DNA of 64,000 nt from VAZQ01 sp963744275 (GCA_963744275.1 CAVUSX010000026.1:22597-86596); one strand, 5' to 3'; positions 8,611 to 19,310 are shown, counted from the stretch's first letter. The notes: a model not told the origin generated them from the letters alone. Numbers and translations are program-made.

Positions 8611-9588
8611 TCAATGCAGGCGCGGCGACTTCAGGAATCGGCGGCGGTCGGCGGAGGCGACCTTGAGCTCCAACGCCTGCCCCTCCCGATAGATGGTCAT
8701 CGGCACCTCGACCCCGGCGTCGCCGAGCGACCAGATGCGGCGGAACAACCCGGCCAGATCATTGACCTCCTTGCCGCCGACCGCCAGCACGATGTCGCCG
8801 GTGCGCAGATTGGAGCGCTGGGCGGGCCCGCGATTGGACAGCCCCACCACCACGACCCGGTTGTCGACCTCGGTGGCATAAAGGCCGAGCCATGGCCGCG
8901 GCGGGCGATTGCGCTGGCCGAGCGTGAGCAGATCCTCGAAGATGGGCTTCAACAGGTCGATCGGCACGCTCATGTTGAGATGCTGGGTCCCGCCGCCCTC
9001 GCGCGGCTGATCGAGCTGCAGCGAGCCGATGCCGATGAGATCGCCCTTGGGGCCGATGACCGCGGTGCCGCCCCAGTTGGGATGGGCGGGAGCGGTGAAG
9101 ATCGCCTCGTCGAGCACGTATTCCCAATAGCCGGCGTATTCCTGCCGCGCCGCGATTTGCGCCGCCACCGAATGATGGCGGCCGCCGGCGCCGCCGACCA
9201 CCACCTGCTCGCCGATCGGCGCCCCGCTCGATTGGCCGAACGGCAATTCCGGCAGATCGAGCCGGGCGAGCGCCTGCACGAGGCCGAAGCCGGTCTCCTG
9301 GTCGTAACCCAGCACATGGCCCGGAACCGCGCGGCCGTCGCTCAGGCTGAGCCAGATCGTCTCGGCCTCGGTGATCAGGTAACCGATGGTCAGCACCAAG
9401 CCGTCCTTGCGGATGAGCACGCCGTTGCCGGCCCGCTCGGTGCCGAGCGTCTCGGCGCTGAACGCATCGCCTGGAATGATCGAGCGCACCCCAACCATCG
9501 AGGCCAGGGCCTGGTCGAGGTCGTAGGCGTAATCCTGCGGCTTGGGTTGCACCGCGGCCGGCACCTTCCAATCGCTCGCAGGCGGCAT
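8611..9588 (-). CDS. HtrA-like trypsin/PDZ protein lacking the catalytic triad (predicted pseudoprotease)
   Basis: From the ATG at 9588 (GGAG about 9 bases upstream) the protein is 325 residues: a trypsin-like double barrel (about 50-225) and one PDZ domain (about 232-312). Against DegP the triad positions are all changed. The His site (TNNHVI in DegP) is TIGYLI with Y70, the Asp site (SDIALL) is TGFGLV with G100, and the Ser site (GNSGG) is PNWGG with W172. Surrounding residues are conserved, for example GLVLT, DGR and GDLIGIGS. No signal peptide is seen. It is probably a cytoplasmic scaffold or chaperone that binds peptides through its PDZ domain. It stands alone between the hydrolase gene and a divergent binding-protein gene. 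Confidence 0.85.
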   Translation of the reverse strand: MPPASDWKVPAAVQPKPQDYAYDLDQALASMVGVRSIIPGDAFSAETLGTERAGNGVLIRKDGLVLTIGYLITEAETIWLSLSDGRAVPGHVLGYDQETGFGLVQALARLDLPELPFGQSSGAPIGEQVVVGGAGGRHHSVAAQIAARQEYAGYWEYVLDEAIFTAPAHPNWGGTAVIGPKGDLIGIGSLQLDQPREGGGTQHLNMSVPIDLLKPIFEDLLTLGQRNRPPRPWLGLYATEVDNRVVVVGLSNRGPAQRSNLRTGDIVLAVGGKEVNDLAGLFRRIWSLGDAGVEVPMTIYREGQALELKVASADRRRFLKSPRLH

Positions 9589-9746
9589 TGTCAGGACTCC
9601 ATCGCTTGGGTCGCCGCACCATGATGCCCGATGCCTCATCGGCTCCCCGACACGAGAATATAATCCGAATTGGCGCGACTGAAATGGCGTCCGGCGGGCG
9701 GCGCTCGACATCGGCGCGCACTGTCGGGGAGACCGGCGCTGCCGAG

Positions 9747-9817
9747 GTAGCCCGGATGGAGCGCTTGCGAAATCCGCGAACGCGCTCCCGTATTACGCGA
9801 GCGCTCCATACGGGCTA
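9747..9817. repeat. interspersed inverted repeat, GTAGCCCG...CGGGCTAC family (second copy)
   Basis: It begins GTAGCCCGGATGGAGCGC and ends GCGCTCCATACGGGCTAC, with a nearly perfect terminal inverted repeat. It lies in the divergent gap upstream of the TctC-type gene and matches the element at 5217-5277. Confidence 0.75.
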
Positions 9818-9908
9818 CGGGTCTGAACTTCGGCGGCATTGCGGCGCGCCGGAAGTTGTTGCACGCTGCCGGCTCCAGCCATGTCGGGCCACGTCCGGGA
9901 GGCCGATG

Positions 9909-10940
9909 ATGCGCAAATTCAATTCGGCGGTCGGCGGGCTCGGCACCCTGCTGCTGGCGCTGACGTTGCCGATCGCGGCTGTGGCCGCCAACGACGACGA
10001 GGATTTCTATCGCGGCAAGACCATCTCGCTCATCATTCCGATCGGGCCGGGCGGCGCTTACGACACCTATGCGCGCCTGGTCGCCCGCTATCTCGGCAGA
10101 GAGCTGCCGGGCAATCCCACCATCGTGCCACGCAACATGCCGGGCGCCGGCGGCACGATCGCGTCGAATCACGTCTACAACATCGCTCCGCAGGACGGCA
10201 CCACGCTGGAGATCATCACCTCGTCGTTCGCCATGGAGCAGCTCTTCGACAATCCGCAGATCAAATACGACGCCCGCAAGCTTCCCGCCATCGGCCGCCT
10301 CACCGACACCACCTCGGTCATCTTCTTCTGGCACACCTCGCCGATCAAGAGCGTGGACGACCTGCGCAGGATTCCGAGCACGGTCGGCATCTCGGGCGTC
10401 TACGAGATACCGGCGGCGCGGATGCGCGCCATGGACCGGTTTCTCGGCATGCAGATGCGGCTCATCCCCGGCTATCCGTCGGCGCGCGACTATGTGATGG
10501 CGGTCGAGCGCGAGGAGACCGACGGGGGCACCAGCACCTATGTGGGCCTCTCGCAACTGTTCGCGTCCTATCTGCGCGAGAGGAAGCTCAACATCGTGGT
10601 CCAGTTCGCCTTGAACCGGGATGCCGACATGCCGGACATCCCGACCGTCATGGAGCTCTCCGACGATCCGCAGGTGCGGCAGATCTTCAGCTATCTGGTC
10701 AGCAACGACGAGATCGGGCGCTCGCTGTTCACCACTCCGAACCTGCCGCCCGGGCGGCTCGCACAGCTGCGCACCGCGTTCCAGAAAATGCTCGCCGACC
10801 CGGAATTTCGGGCCGAGGCCGAGCGGCTCAATCTGCCGCTGCGCCCGAAATCGGGCGACGAGATGCAGAAAGTGGTGGCCGACACCTTCGACGTCTCGCC
10901 CGCGACGCTCGCCAAGATCAGGGAAGTGATGAAGCCATGA
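9909..10940 (+). CDS. tripartite tricarboxylate transporter (TctC/Bug family) substrate-binding protein
   Basis: The 343-residue protein has a cleavable signal peptide ending near AAVAA. The mature part opens with the Bug hallmark (FYRGKTISLIIPIGPGGAYD) and continues with the IVPRNMPGAGG loop that contacts carboxylate ligands. Of two tandem ATGs (9906 and 9909), 9909 has the better spacing to GGGAGG. Bug proteins bind organic acids, amino acids or aromatic carboxylates in the periplasm. There are no TctA/TctB membrane genes beside it, so it is an orphan binding protein. The FAD dehydrogenase-like gene 46 bases downstream is probably co-transcribed and suggests a dicarboxylate or tricarballylate-like ligand. 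Confidence 0.88.
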   Translation: MRKFNSAVGGLGTLLLALTLPIAAVAANDDEDFYRGKTISLIIPIGPGGAYDTYARLVARYLGRELPGNPTIVPRNMPGAGGTIASNHVYNIAPQDGTTLEIITSSFAMEQLFDNPQIKYDARKLPAIGRLTDTTSVIFFWHTSPIKSVDDLRRIPSTVGISGVYEIPAARMRAMDRFLGMQMRLIPGYPSARDYVMAVEREETDGGTSTYVGLSQLFASYLRERKLNIVVQFALNRDADMPDIPTVMELSDDPQVRQIFSYLVSNDEIGRSLFTTPNLPPGRLAQLRTAFQKMLADPEFRAEAERLNLPLRPKSGDEMQKVVADTFDVSPATLAKIREVMKP

Positions 10941-10986
10941 TGGCGCAAGGCGGCAATTCACATCCGCCGGCGCGGGCGCAATTGCG

Positions 10987-12433
10987 ATGAGCATGGAGAC
11001 CGATGTGGTGGTCGTCGGCGCCGGCATCGCCGGGCTGACGGCCGCCAACCGGGCGGCGCAACTGGGCGCGCGCGTGCTGGTGCTCGAGGCCGGCACGGAC
11101 GAGCACTATGCCTGCAATTCCCGGATCGCGACCGGAGTGCTCAACGTCGCCCACACGGATCCGCATTCCGATCCGGCGCTGCTGCGCACCGCCATCGAGG
11201 TCGACACCGAGGGCCATGCCACGCCGGCGCTGGCCGACGCGCTCGCCACCACGGTCGGCCGCGTCATGGGGTGGCTGCGGCAGGAGGGCGCCCGCATGAT
11301 CAAGGTGCCGATCCACGGCACCAGCCGCTGGATGCTGGCGCCGCCGCGCACCTTGAGCGCGGGGCTCGATTGGCGCGGACGCGGGCCCGATGTCCTGCTG
11401 CGCACCCTCGCGGCGCAACCTTAAGGGGCGCGGCGGAACGCTGCTGCTCGGCGCCCGCGCGCTCGAATTGCGCATCGAGACCAAGAGCTGCACCGGCGTG
11501 AGCGTGCGTCAGGGCGAGCGGACCTTCGACGTGAAGGCGCGCAGCGTCGTGCTGGCTGACGGGGGCTTTCAGGCCAATGCGCAATTGGTGCAGCGTTTCA
11601 TCTGCGCCCGGCCGGATTGCCTGACCCAGCGATCGGCCGGCACCGGGCGCGGTGACGCACTGATCATGGCGGAGGCCGCCGGCGCGCGGCTGACCGATGC
11701 ACGCAGCTTCTACGGCCATCTCTTGGCGCGCGACTCGCTCGCCAATCCGGGCCTGTGGCCCTACCCTACCCTGGATACCCTGGTGGGGGGCGCCATCATG
11801 GTGGATCGCTCCGGCCGCCGCCTCCTCGACGAGGGCCTGGGCGGGATCGCGCTGTCGAATGCGCTGGCGCGATCGCAGGATCCGCTCGCCGCCACCGCGG
11901 TCTTCGATCAGGCCATCTGGGAGGGCGCCGGCCGCACCGAGCTCGTACCCCCCAATCCGCAGCTGGTGGCGGCCGGCGGCACCTTGTTGCAGGCGCCCGA
12001 CCTCGCGGCGCTCGCGGCCGCGATCGCGGTGCCGGCCGACAATCTGCAAGACACGGTCGCGAGCTACAATCACGCCGTGCTGGCCGGCGCCGGCGCCGCG
12101 CTCGTTCCGGTGCGGACATCGGGACGGATGTTCGGCGAATCGCGCGGCTCGCCCAAACGAGTCGGCCTCATGCCGATCGAGCAGCCGCCCTTTTATGCGA
12201 TTCCGGTCGTGGCCGGCATTTCCTACACCATGGGCGGGATCGAGATCGATGCGCAGGCGCGGGTCATCGCCCGCGACGGCGCCCCGTTCCCGGGCCTGTT
12301 TGCGGCCGGCGCCTGCACCGGTGGCATCGAGGGCGGCCCGCTCGGCGGCTATGTGGGCGGCTTTCTCAAGGCCGCCACGCTGGGATTGATCGCGGCCGAG
12401 ACGATCGGCGCCGAGGTCGGAGCCGGCGCGTGA
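10987..12433 (+). pseudogene. FAD-dependent fumarate reductase/tricarballylate dehydrogenase-like protein, frameshifted
   Basis: Two overlapping frames together make one flavoprotein of about 480 residues. The first (10987-11424) has the dinucleotide-binding VVVVGAGIAGLTAANRA and acidic end VLVLEAG. The second (to 12433) has VVLADGGFQANA, the substrate-domain arginine region and the C-terminal FAD motif (GLFAAGACTGGIEGG). An extra C near 11416 (GCGGCGCAACC) shifts the frame just before NLKGRGG; without it the protein reads through. The family reduces fumarate or oxidises tricarballylate or succinate-like acids. As it stands the product would stop after 145 residues. A single-base error is more likely than decay because the rest is fully conserved. 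Confidence 0.8.
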
Positions 12434-12772
12434 CGCGCTGCTCTTGACCAGGCGCGCCCGCGCGACCGGAACGCTCTTGTCGCAGGGGGCGAGCCCCGAT
12501 CCATGGTGTGCCGACTTCAAGGACGAATTCCAGCTCGCGGCGCCGGAGGCAGCCGATGGCTTGCGTCCGAAGGTCGGAGCGCCGACCGACGGCGCCATCC
12601 CTGGCCATCGGGATGGCGTCGGGTTCAATCGCGATCTACACTAACTATCCATTCACGCCGCCTGGCCGACACCCGTCCGGCCATATTCAAGGCCGAGCGG
12701 TTCAAACGAGCAAGCTCCGGAAATGGTGCTGCTGTTCAACGACGCGCGAAGACCGCACCGAGGGAGAAGTCG
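12434..12772. other. non-coding gap upstream of the peptide transporter operon
   Basis: I see no convincing gene in these 339 bases. They should contain the promoter of the transporter operon, with AGGGAG at 12761-12766 as its ribosome-binding site, but no clear operator or hairpin stands out. The stretch GCCTGGCC...GGCCATATTC is AT-richer toward the 3' end. Confidence 0.4.
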
Positions 12773-13807
12773 GTGAAGTCACGCGGCGAAGCTTTGCGCG
12801 ATTATGTGCTGCGGCGGTTTCTGCTGATGGTCCCGACTTTTATCGGGATCACCTTCGTAACGTTCGCGCTTTGCCAATTCGTTCCGGGCGGCCCGATAGA
12901 CCAGCTCAAATTGCAGCTCGCCGGCGGCGCCGAAGGCGGAGCCGGCCGTGGCCGCGTTCAACTCGAGATACCGGAAGGACAGCTGAAGCAATTGAAGGAG
13001 TATTATGGCTTCGACAAGCCGTTACCCGTCGCTTATGCCGAATGGATCGGCAAGACCCTTCGGCTCGATCTGGGCCGCTCGTTCCGATACAATGTACCGG
13101 TGGCGCGCGTCATCGCGGACCGTCTTCCTGTTTCGATTTATTACGGACTGGTGACCGCTTTCTTCACCTATGTGATTTGCATTCCGCTCGGCATATTGAA
13201 GGCCATCAGGCATCGCACGACTGTCGACAATGCCACGTCGGTGCTGATTTTCGTCGGTTACGCCATACCGGGCTTCGCGCTCGGAGCCGTCCTGGTCAAT
13301 ATATTGGCGGTGCGGTTCCAAATCTTTCCCTTGGGCGGATTCCAGTCCGACGGCGCGGCCTCGATGCCGTTTATCGCCCGCCTGACCGATATTGTCTGGC
13401 ATTCGGTTCTGCCTCTCATCGCCTACCTCGTGGGGGCCTTCGCCGTCACCACGATGCTGATGAAGAACAGCCTGATGGAGAATATGAGCGCCGATTATGT
13501 CAGAACGGCTTTGGCGAAAGGGCTGAGCTGGCGCCGTGCCATCTTCGTCCACGCACTCAGGAACTCTCTGATCCCCATGGCCACGAGCATAGGAAGCCTG
13601 CTCGGCATTTTCGTGACCGGCAGCTTCCTGATCGAGCGCGTGTTCAACATCCAGGGCATCGGGCTGCTGGCCTTCGAGGCCATCCAAACGCGAGACTTTC
13701 CCGTGGTCATGGGCATCCTGGTCATAGACAGCATACTGCTGTTGCTGGGAAACTTGGTTTCGGATTTGGCGGTGGCTTCCGTCGATCCCCGCGTACGATT
13801 CGAGTAG
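12773..13807 (+). CDS. oligopeptide-type ABC transporter permease 1 (YejB/DppB family)
   Basis: Read from the GTG at 12773 (AGGGAG six bases upstream) the protein is 344 residues, the family length. It has an N-terminal membrane anchor (VLRRFLLMVPTFIGITFVTF), a periplasmic loop with the YejB-like EIPEGQLKQLKEYYGFDKP segment, five further membrane spans and the C-terminal EAA loop (ALAKGLSWRRAIFVHALRNSL). The EIPEGQ...YYGFDKP loop is typical of YejB, the microcin C/antimicrobial-peptide uptake branch, rather than classical DppB. It is the first gene of a five-gene operon, with five bases to the next gene. Confidence 0.9.
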   Translation: MKSRGEALRDYVLRRFLLMVPTFIGITFVTFALCQFVPGGPIDQLKLQLAGGAEGGAGRGRVQLEIPEGQLKQLKEYYGFDKPLPVAYAEWIGKTLRLDLGRSFRYNVPVARVIADRLPVSIYYGLVTAFFTYVICIPLGILKAIRHRTTVDNATSVLIFVGYAIPGFALGAVLVNILAVRFQIFPLGGFQSDGAASMPFIARLTDIVWHSVLPLIAYLVGAFAVTTMLMKNSLMENMSADYVRTALAKGLSWRRAIFVHALRNSLIPMATSIGSLLGIFVTGSFLIERVFNIQGIGLLAFEAIQTRDFPVVMGILVIDSILLLLGNLVSDLAVASVDPRVRFE

Positions 13808-13812
13808 CCGGC

Positions 13813-15177
13813 ATGGCCTGGATCAAGCTCGATCCCATTACGCGAAGGCGGTTCGCGAGATTCCGCAAGATCAAGCGCGGCTACTACTCTTTCTTGATTC
13901 TCGCGGCAGCGATTGTCCTTTCCATATTCGCGCCATACTTGGCGGAGAGCCGCGCCCTCGTGGTCGTCCATCAGGGAAAATTGTTTTTCCCGACCTTCGA
14001 ATTTCTCGATATGGGCACGTTTGGCCAGACGCCACCGCCCGGCTGGTCGACCGCCGATTTGGAAACGGACTATCTGCGGCTGAAGCACGAATGGCAGGCC
14101 GAGCGCTATTACTACGGCAAGGAAAGCGAGCAGGCGGGCGGCGACGCGCAGAAACTGGCCGCACTGGAGAAAAAATATCCCGACCGCAACAGCGTCGTCG
14201 TCATGCCGCCCATTCCGTGGGATCCCTACCAGAACGATTTCTGGTACAACGAAATCCTGCACGACATTCAACCGCTGCTCGACGCTGGCCGGCGCGACGA
14301 GGCCGAACGGTTGGCGCGCCGGGACCATCTGGACGAATTGGCGGACGCTATCGCCGACGGTGCGATCCGCAATATTCTGGCCGATCCGAAGCGGTCGGCA
14401 ACCGGCGATCTGGCCGGCTTGGCGCGCGGCGGCACGATGCCCTCGTTGGCCGACCTGGGAAAAGTCCCGCCGACCGGTCCCGACATGAAGCGGGGTCATT
14501 ATTTGGGGACCGATGCCCAGGGGCGCGATGTCGCCTCGCGCCTTCTCTACGGATTCCGCATCTCGATCTTCTTCGCGCTGTTCTTGACGCTGTTCGGTCA
14601 AGTGATCGGCACGATCGTCGGCAGCCTTCAGGGCTATCTCGGCGGGCGCTTCGACATATTCAGCCAGCGCATCATCGAGGTGCTGATCTCGATCCCCTTC
14701 CTCTACGTCGTGATCATTCTGGCGGCGCTGACCGCGCCCACCTTCTGGATGCTGCTCGCCATCATGGCGATCTTCCAATGGATCACGATCACCTTCTACA
14801 TGCGCACCGAGATGTATCGTGAGAAAACGCGGGAATATTGTCTGGCGGCGAAATCCTATGGCGCGTCGCATTTGCGGATCGTGTTCCGCCATCTGCTGCC
14901 GAACTGCCTGACGCCTCTGGTGACGTTCACGCCCTTCGCCGTGGTGGCCGCGATCTTCGCGCTGACGTCGCTCGATTACCTGGGATATGGCTTGCCGGCG
15001 CCGACGCCGAGCTGGGGCGAATTGATAGACCAGGCGCTGTTGCCGGAAAATCGCGACAAGCTATGGCTGACCCTGGCGCCGTTTGGGGCGCTGACCGTGA
15101 CGTTGGTGCTCGTGGTGTTCATCGGCGAATCGGTTCGCGAGGCCTTCGATCCCAAGCGCTACGCGAAATACGAATAA
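13813..15177 (+). CDS. oligopeptide-type ABC transporter permease 2 (YejE/DppC family) with enlarged periplasmic domain
   Basis: At 454 residues it is about 110 longer than E. coli YejE. After the first membrane span (ILAAAIVLSIFAPYL) comes a roughly 210-residue extracytoplasmic region. It starts like YejE (VVVHQGKLFFPTFEF), then carries a charged helical insert (about 80-210: LRLKHEWQAERYYYGKESE and following) before the conserved HYLGTDAQGRDVASRLLYGF junction. Five spans and the EAA loop (CLAAKSYGASHLRIVFRHLL) follow. It forms the channel with permease 1. The insert could modify how the binding protein docks. ATG at 13813; the next gene follows after 15 bases. Confidence 0.9.
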   Translation: MAWIKLDPITRRRFARFRKIKRGYYSFLILAAAIVLSIFAPYLAESRALVVVHQGKLFFPTFEFLDMGTFGQTPPPGWSTADLETDYLRLKHEWQAERYYYGKESEQAGGDAQKLAALEKKYPDRNSVVVMPPIPWDPYQNDFWYNEILHDIQPLLDAGRRDEAERLARRDHLDELADAIADGAIRNILADPKRSATGDLAGLARGGTMPSLADLGKVPPTGPDMKRGHYLGTDAQGRDVASRLLYGFRISIFFALFLTLFGQVIGTIVGSLQGYLGGRFDIFSQRIIEVLISIPFLYVVIILAALTAPTFWMLLAIMAIFQWITITFYMRTEMYREKTREYCLAAKSYGASHLRIVFRHLLPNCLTPLVTFTPFAVVAAIFALTSLDYLGYGLPAPTPSWGELIDQALLPENRDKLWLTLAPFGALTVTLVLVVFIGESVREAFDPKRYAKYE

Positions 15178-15192
15178 ACTCGGGAAACCGAC

Positions 15193-17121
15193 ATGAACAG
15201 GCTCATCACGGCAATCATCGCCGTAGGTTTCCTCGCCGCTTCGCAGGTCACGGCCTTCGCCGGTGACGACCCGCCAGTCGCCGCGGCGCCGGCCGCGGAG
15301 ACGGTCAAGGCTGAGCCGGTGACGCTGCCCGCCGGCGTCGTTTGGGAGACCAATGAAGACGACCCGCTCATCGGCTCGCCCAAAGCGATCCGCGGCGGGA
15401 CGCTCAACGTGGCCATCGGCGCCTATCCGCTGACGTTCCGTATCATGGGCCCCAACAACAACGACTTCTTCGCTTCTTGGAACCGGGCGTTCTCGCAATC
15501 ATTCGCGCTGGTTCAGCAGCATCCCGTCACGGACAAGTTCATCCCCATGCTGGCGACCCATTGGTCGATCCAGAAGGACGAGAAGACCATTTATTTCAAG
15601 CTGGATCCCGATGTGAAATTTTCCGATGGCCATCCGGTAACGGCCGACGATTATGTGTTCACCTGGAAGATGATGCAGTCGAAGTTCATCGTCGACCCGT
15701 TCTACAACACGTATGCAGAGCAATATTACCAATCGGTCGATAAAATCGACGATTACACCCTGAGGATCGTCGGAACCCGGCCGAGTTGGCGCCCGCTCTC
15801 CGACTATGCCGGGCTATGGCCGACGCCGGCGCACGCGACCGTATTGGACCAGGACTGGGTGACGCGGACAACCAACGAGCCGCTGATCGTCGTCGGCCCC
15901 TACGTCGTCTCCGATACGGAACGCGGGCAGTCCGTCACCTTCAGGCGGGTGCCGAACTGGTGGGGCGACAAGAAGCGCTATTTGATCGGACAGTACAATT
16001 TCGACGAGATTCACCTGCACGTTATCCCGCCGGAGCGCGAGCTGGATTACGTGCGCAACGGCGAGCTCGACATGATGGTGGAGGGTTCGGCGAAGAACTG
16101 GCATGAAATCTATACATTCCCCGCCGTCACGAACGGGTGGCTGCGGCGGGTGCGCGCCTTTGTGGAGTGGCCCTCGGGCGTAACCGGAATCCAGATGAAC
16201 CTCGAAGATCCGATATTCCAGAACAGAGATTTTCGGATTGGAATCCAGTACCTGATCGACTTCGACAGGCTCAACAGGAATATCTGGTATAATGAGAACT
16301 ATCGGATCAAATCCTTCTTTGAAGGGACTGAATACGCCAACCCGGACGTCCAGCCCTATGGCTTCAATCCGACCAAGGCGCGTGAATCTTTCGAGCGCGC
16401 CGGGTTCCACCGGCCCGATGCCGACCGTGCTTCAGGGTTGCTGGCAAAGCTCCGCAATGTTGCTTACGGGCTGATCTTCACTCATTCCGACATGGACGAT
16501 ATCCTGGTCAACGATAAGGGCCAAAAGGCGAGTTTTTCCCTGATCTATGCCAGCAAGAATTCGGAAAGCGCACTGACCATCATCCAGCAGGATTTTCGCC
16601 GGGCCGGCGTCGACATGCGTCTTCAGCAGCTCGAGCCGGGGACGATGTTCGAGCACGCGCTGGAACGAAAGTACGAGACGGCCTATTTCAAGATGAGCAG
16701 CGGTCTCTATCCCGACCCGCGTCAATATCTCGGGACCGAATTCAAGAAAACCACGAACAATAACGATTTCTGGGGTTTCGGCACGAAAGAGGTCGACGAC
16801 CTGATCAAGATTTACGAGGAAAGCCTGGATCCCGAAGCGCGGAAGAATGCCCTCTTCAAGATCGACCAGATCGTGCACGACGAGGCGTTCTACGTGCCGA
16901 TGCAGACCAATCCTTATCTCAGGCTCGTCTTCTGGGATTACATGCAATTTCCCGAGTTCTATCTGCCGAAGCGGACGGAGCAATTGACGGACTGGATGGT
17001 CTATTGGATCGATCCTGCAAAAAAAGCGGCTCTGGCCGAGGCGATGAGGGACAACAAGCCCTACCCGCTCGATCCTGATATGGACAAAGACTATTACGGC
17101 GTTCGCAAGAAATTCCAATAA
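15193..17121 (+). CDS. peptide ABC transporter substrate-binding protein (YejA/OppA family)
   Basis: This 642-residue exported protein has an N-terminal signal (MNRLITAIIAVGFLAA...) that ends near AFA. It has the SBP_bac_5 architecture, including the FLKLDPDVKFSDGHPVTADD-type segment (about 135-155) and the late YETAYFKMSSGLYPDPRQY region. It binds peptides or peptide-like compounds in the periplasm and delivers them to the two preceding permeases. Position in the middle of the permease-permease-SBP-ATPase-ATPase operon is unusual, since the SBP gene commonly comes first. Codon use in this operon looks less GC-extreme than its neighbours. Confidence 0.9.
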   Translation: MNRLITAIIAVGFLAASQVTAFAGDDPPVAAAPAAETVKAEPVTLPAGVVWETNEDDPLIGSPKAIRGGTLNVAIGAYPLTFRIMGPNNNDFFASWNRAFSQSFALVQQHPVTDKFIPMLATHWSIQKDEKTIYFKLDPDVKFSDGHPVTADDYVFTWKMMQSKFIVDPFYNTYAEQYYQSVDKIDDYTLRIVGTRPSWRPLSDYAGLWPTPAHATVLDQDWVTRTTNEPLIVVGPYVVSDTERGQSVTFRRVPNWWGDKKRYLIGQYNFDEIHLHVIPPERELDYVRNGELDMMVEGSAKNWHEIYTFPAVTNGWLRRVRAFVEWPSGVTGIQMNLEDPIFQNRDFRIGIQYLIDFDRLNRNIWYNENYRIKSFFEGTEYANPDVQPYGFNPTKARESFERAGFHRPDADRASGLLAKLRNVAYGLIFTHSDMDDILVNDKGQKASFSLIYASKNSESALTIIQQDFRRAGVDMRLQQLEPGTMFEHALERKYETAYFKMSSGLYPDPRQYLGTEFKKTTNNNDFWGFGTKEVDDLIKIYEESLDPEARKNALFKIDQIVHDEAFYVPMQTNPYLRLVFWDYMQFPEFYLPKRTEQLTDWMVYWIDPAKKAALAEAMRDNKPYPLDPDMDKDYYGVRKKFQ

Positions 17122-17160
17122 TGGCAAGCAAACGCTTCCGCCGAGCTGAAGGGGACCGCC

Positions 17161-18155
<995 letters not shown>

Positions 18156-18159
<4 letters not shown>

Positions 18160-19154
18160 GCGGATCGCCTCTCTTGGTCGTCGAAGGACTGAAGAAATAC
18201 TATCCGGTTCGCGGCGGCGTCTTCGGCGCGAAGATCGGCGATGTGCGTGCGGTCGACGGCGTGGATCTCACCGTCATGGAGGGCGAGACGCTGGGCCTTG
18301 TCGGCAAATCCGGCTGCGGGAAGTCGACGCTCGGTCGGACCCTCATGCGGCTGGAGGAAGCGACGGCAGGCCGCGTCTTGTTCGAGGGCAGGGATCTCGC
18401 GCGCGCCTCGGGCGCCGAACTGTTCCGGCTTCGACGCGAAATCCAGGTCGTTTTCCAGGATCCCTATTCTTCGCTCAATCCGCGCATGACGGTGGGCGAG
18501 ATCGTGCGCGAGCCGCTTCTCGTTCACCGCATCGGCACCAAGCCCGAGCAGATCGAGAAGGTGCGCGTGCTGCTGGATACTGTCGGGTTGACGGGCGAGA
18601 TGCTGGACCGCTATCCGCACGAATTCTCGGGCGGGCAGCGGCAACGCATCGGCATTGCGCGCGCGCTCGCCCTCGGTCCGAAGCTCGTGATCGCGGACGA
18701 GCCCGTGTCTGCGCTCGACGTCTCGGTGCGCAGCCAGGTCTTGAACCTCATGGTTCGCCTGCAGCGCGAGCGAAATCTGACGTACGTTTTCATCAGCCAC
18801 GATCTGTCGGTCGTGGAGCATCTCAGCGACAGCATCGCGATCATGTATCTCGGCCGCATCGTCGAGAAGGGGCCGGCCGAGCGCGTCTTCGCCCGGCCCG
18901 CGCATCCCTATACGCGCGCGCTGATGGAAGCGATCCCGGTCGCCGATCCGGAAAGGCGGCATGTCGGCGAGCCCGTGCGAGGCGAAGCCCCCAGTCCGGT
19001 ATCCCCGCCGCCCGGTTGCCCCTTCCACCCGCGCTGTCCCTTCGCCATTGCGGCTTGCCGCGAGGTCGTTCCTCGATTGGAGCCCGTGGGCGAGCCCGGC
19101 CCCGGCGTCGAGCGCCGCCATTTGGCCGCTTGTATTCGCAAGGATGAAATCTGA
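18156..19154 (+). CDS. oligopeptide ABC transporter ATP-binding protein 2 (OppF/DppF type)
   Basis: The 332-residue protein starts at GTG 18156 inside GTGA shared with the upstream stop and preceded by GGGAGAGG. Walker A is GKSGCGKST (50-58), the signature is FSGGQRQRIGIAR, Walker B is LVIADEP and the switch is FISHDLS. The C-terminal HPYTRALM and CPFHPRCPFAIAAC form the usual tail of this subfamily. It completes the transporter. About 80 bases follow before the convergent tRNA gene. Confidence 0.92.
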
Positions 19155-19233
19155 CCCGCTGCAGCCGCCGGATTGCAGGCAAAAAATGATCTCGGACCAA
19201 TACCGCCCGACCGTCCTAACTATTTGATTTTAT

Positions 19234-19310
19234 TGGTACAGCTGGGGGGATTCGAACCACCGACCTCCTGATCCACAGTCAGGCGCTCTAACCAACTGAG
19301 CTACAGCTGC
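19234..19310 (-). tRNA. tRNA-His (anticodon GTG)
   Basis: The 77-base gene on the minus strand folds as a cloverleaf with acceptor GCAGCTG paired to CAGCTGT, D-arm GCTCAGTTGGTTAGAGC and anticodon stem CCTGA/TCAGG around CTGTGGA. The T loop is TTCGAAT and CCA is encoded. The anticodon GTG reads His codons. The discriminator base is A73 and the base before position 1 is T, so the usual bacterial G-1/C73 identity pair is absent. This is the known tRNA-His variant of many Alphaproteobacteria. One T-stem pair (51:63) is T:C, a mismatch that may be real or a base error. Confidence 0.95.

Noticed and set aside
11390..11424. Frame change in the FAD gene considered as programmed frameshifting
   Set aside because: There is no slippery heptamer or downstream hairpin. 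One extra C explains it, and similar indels recur throughout the window.
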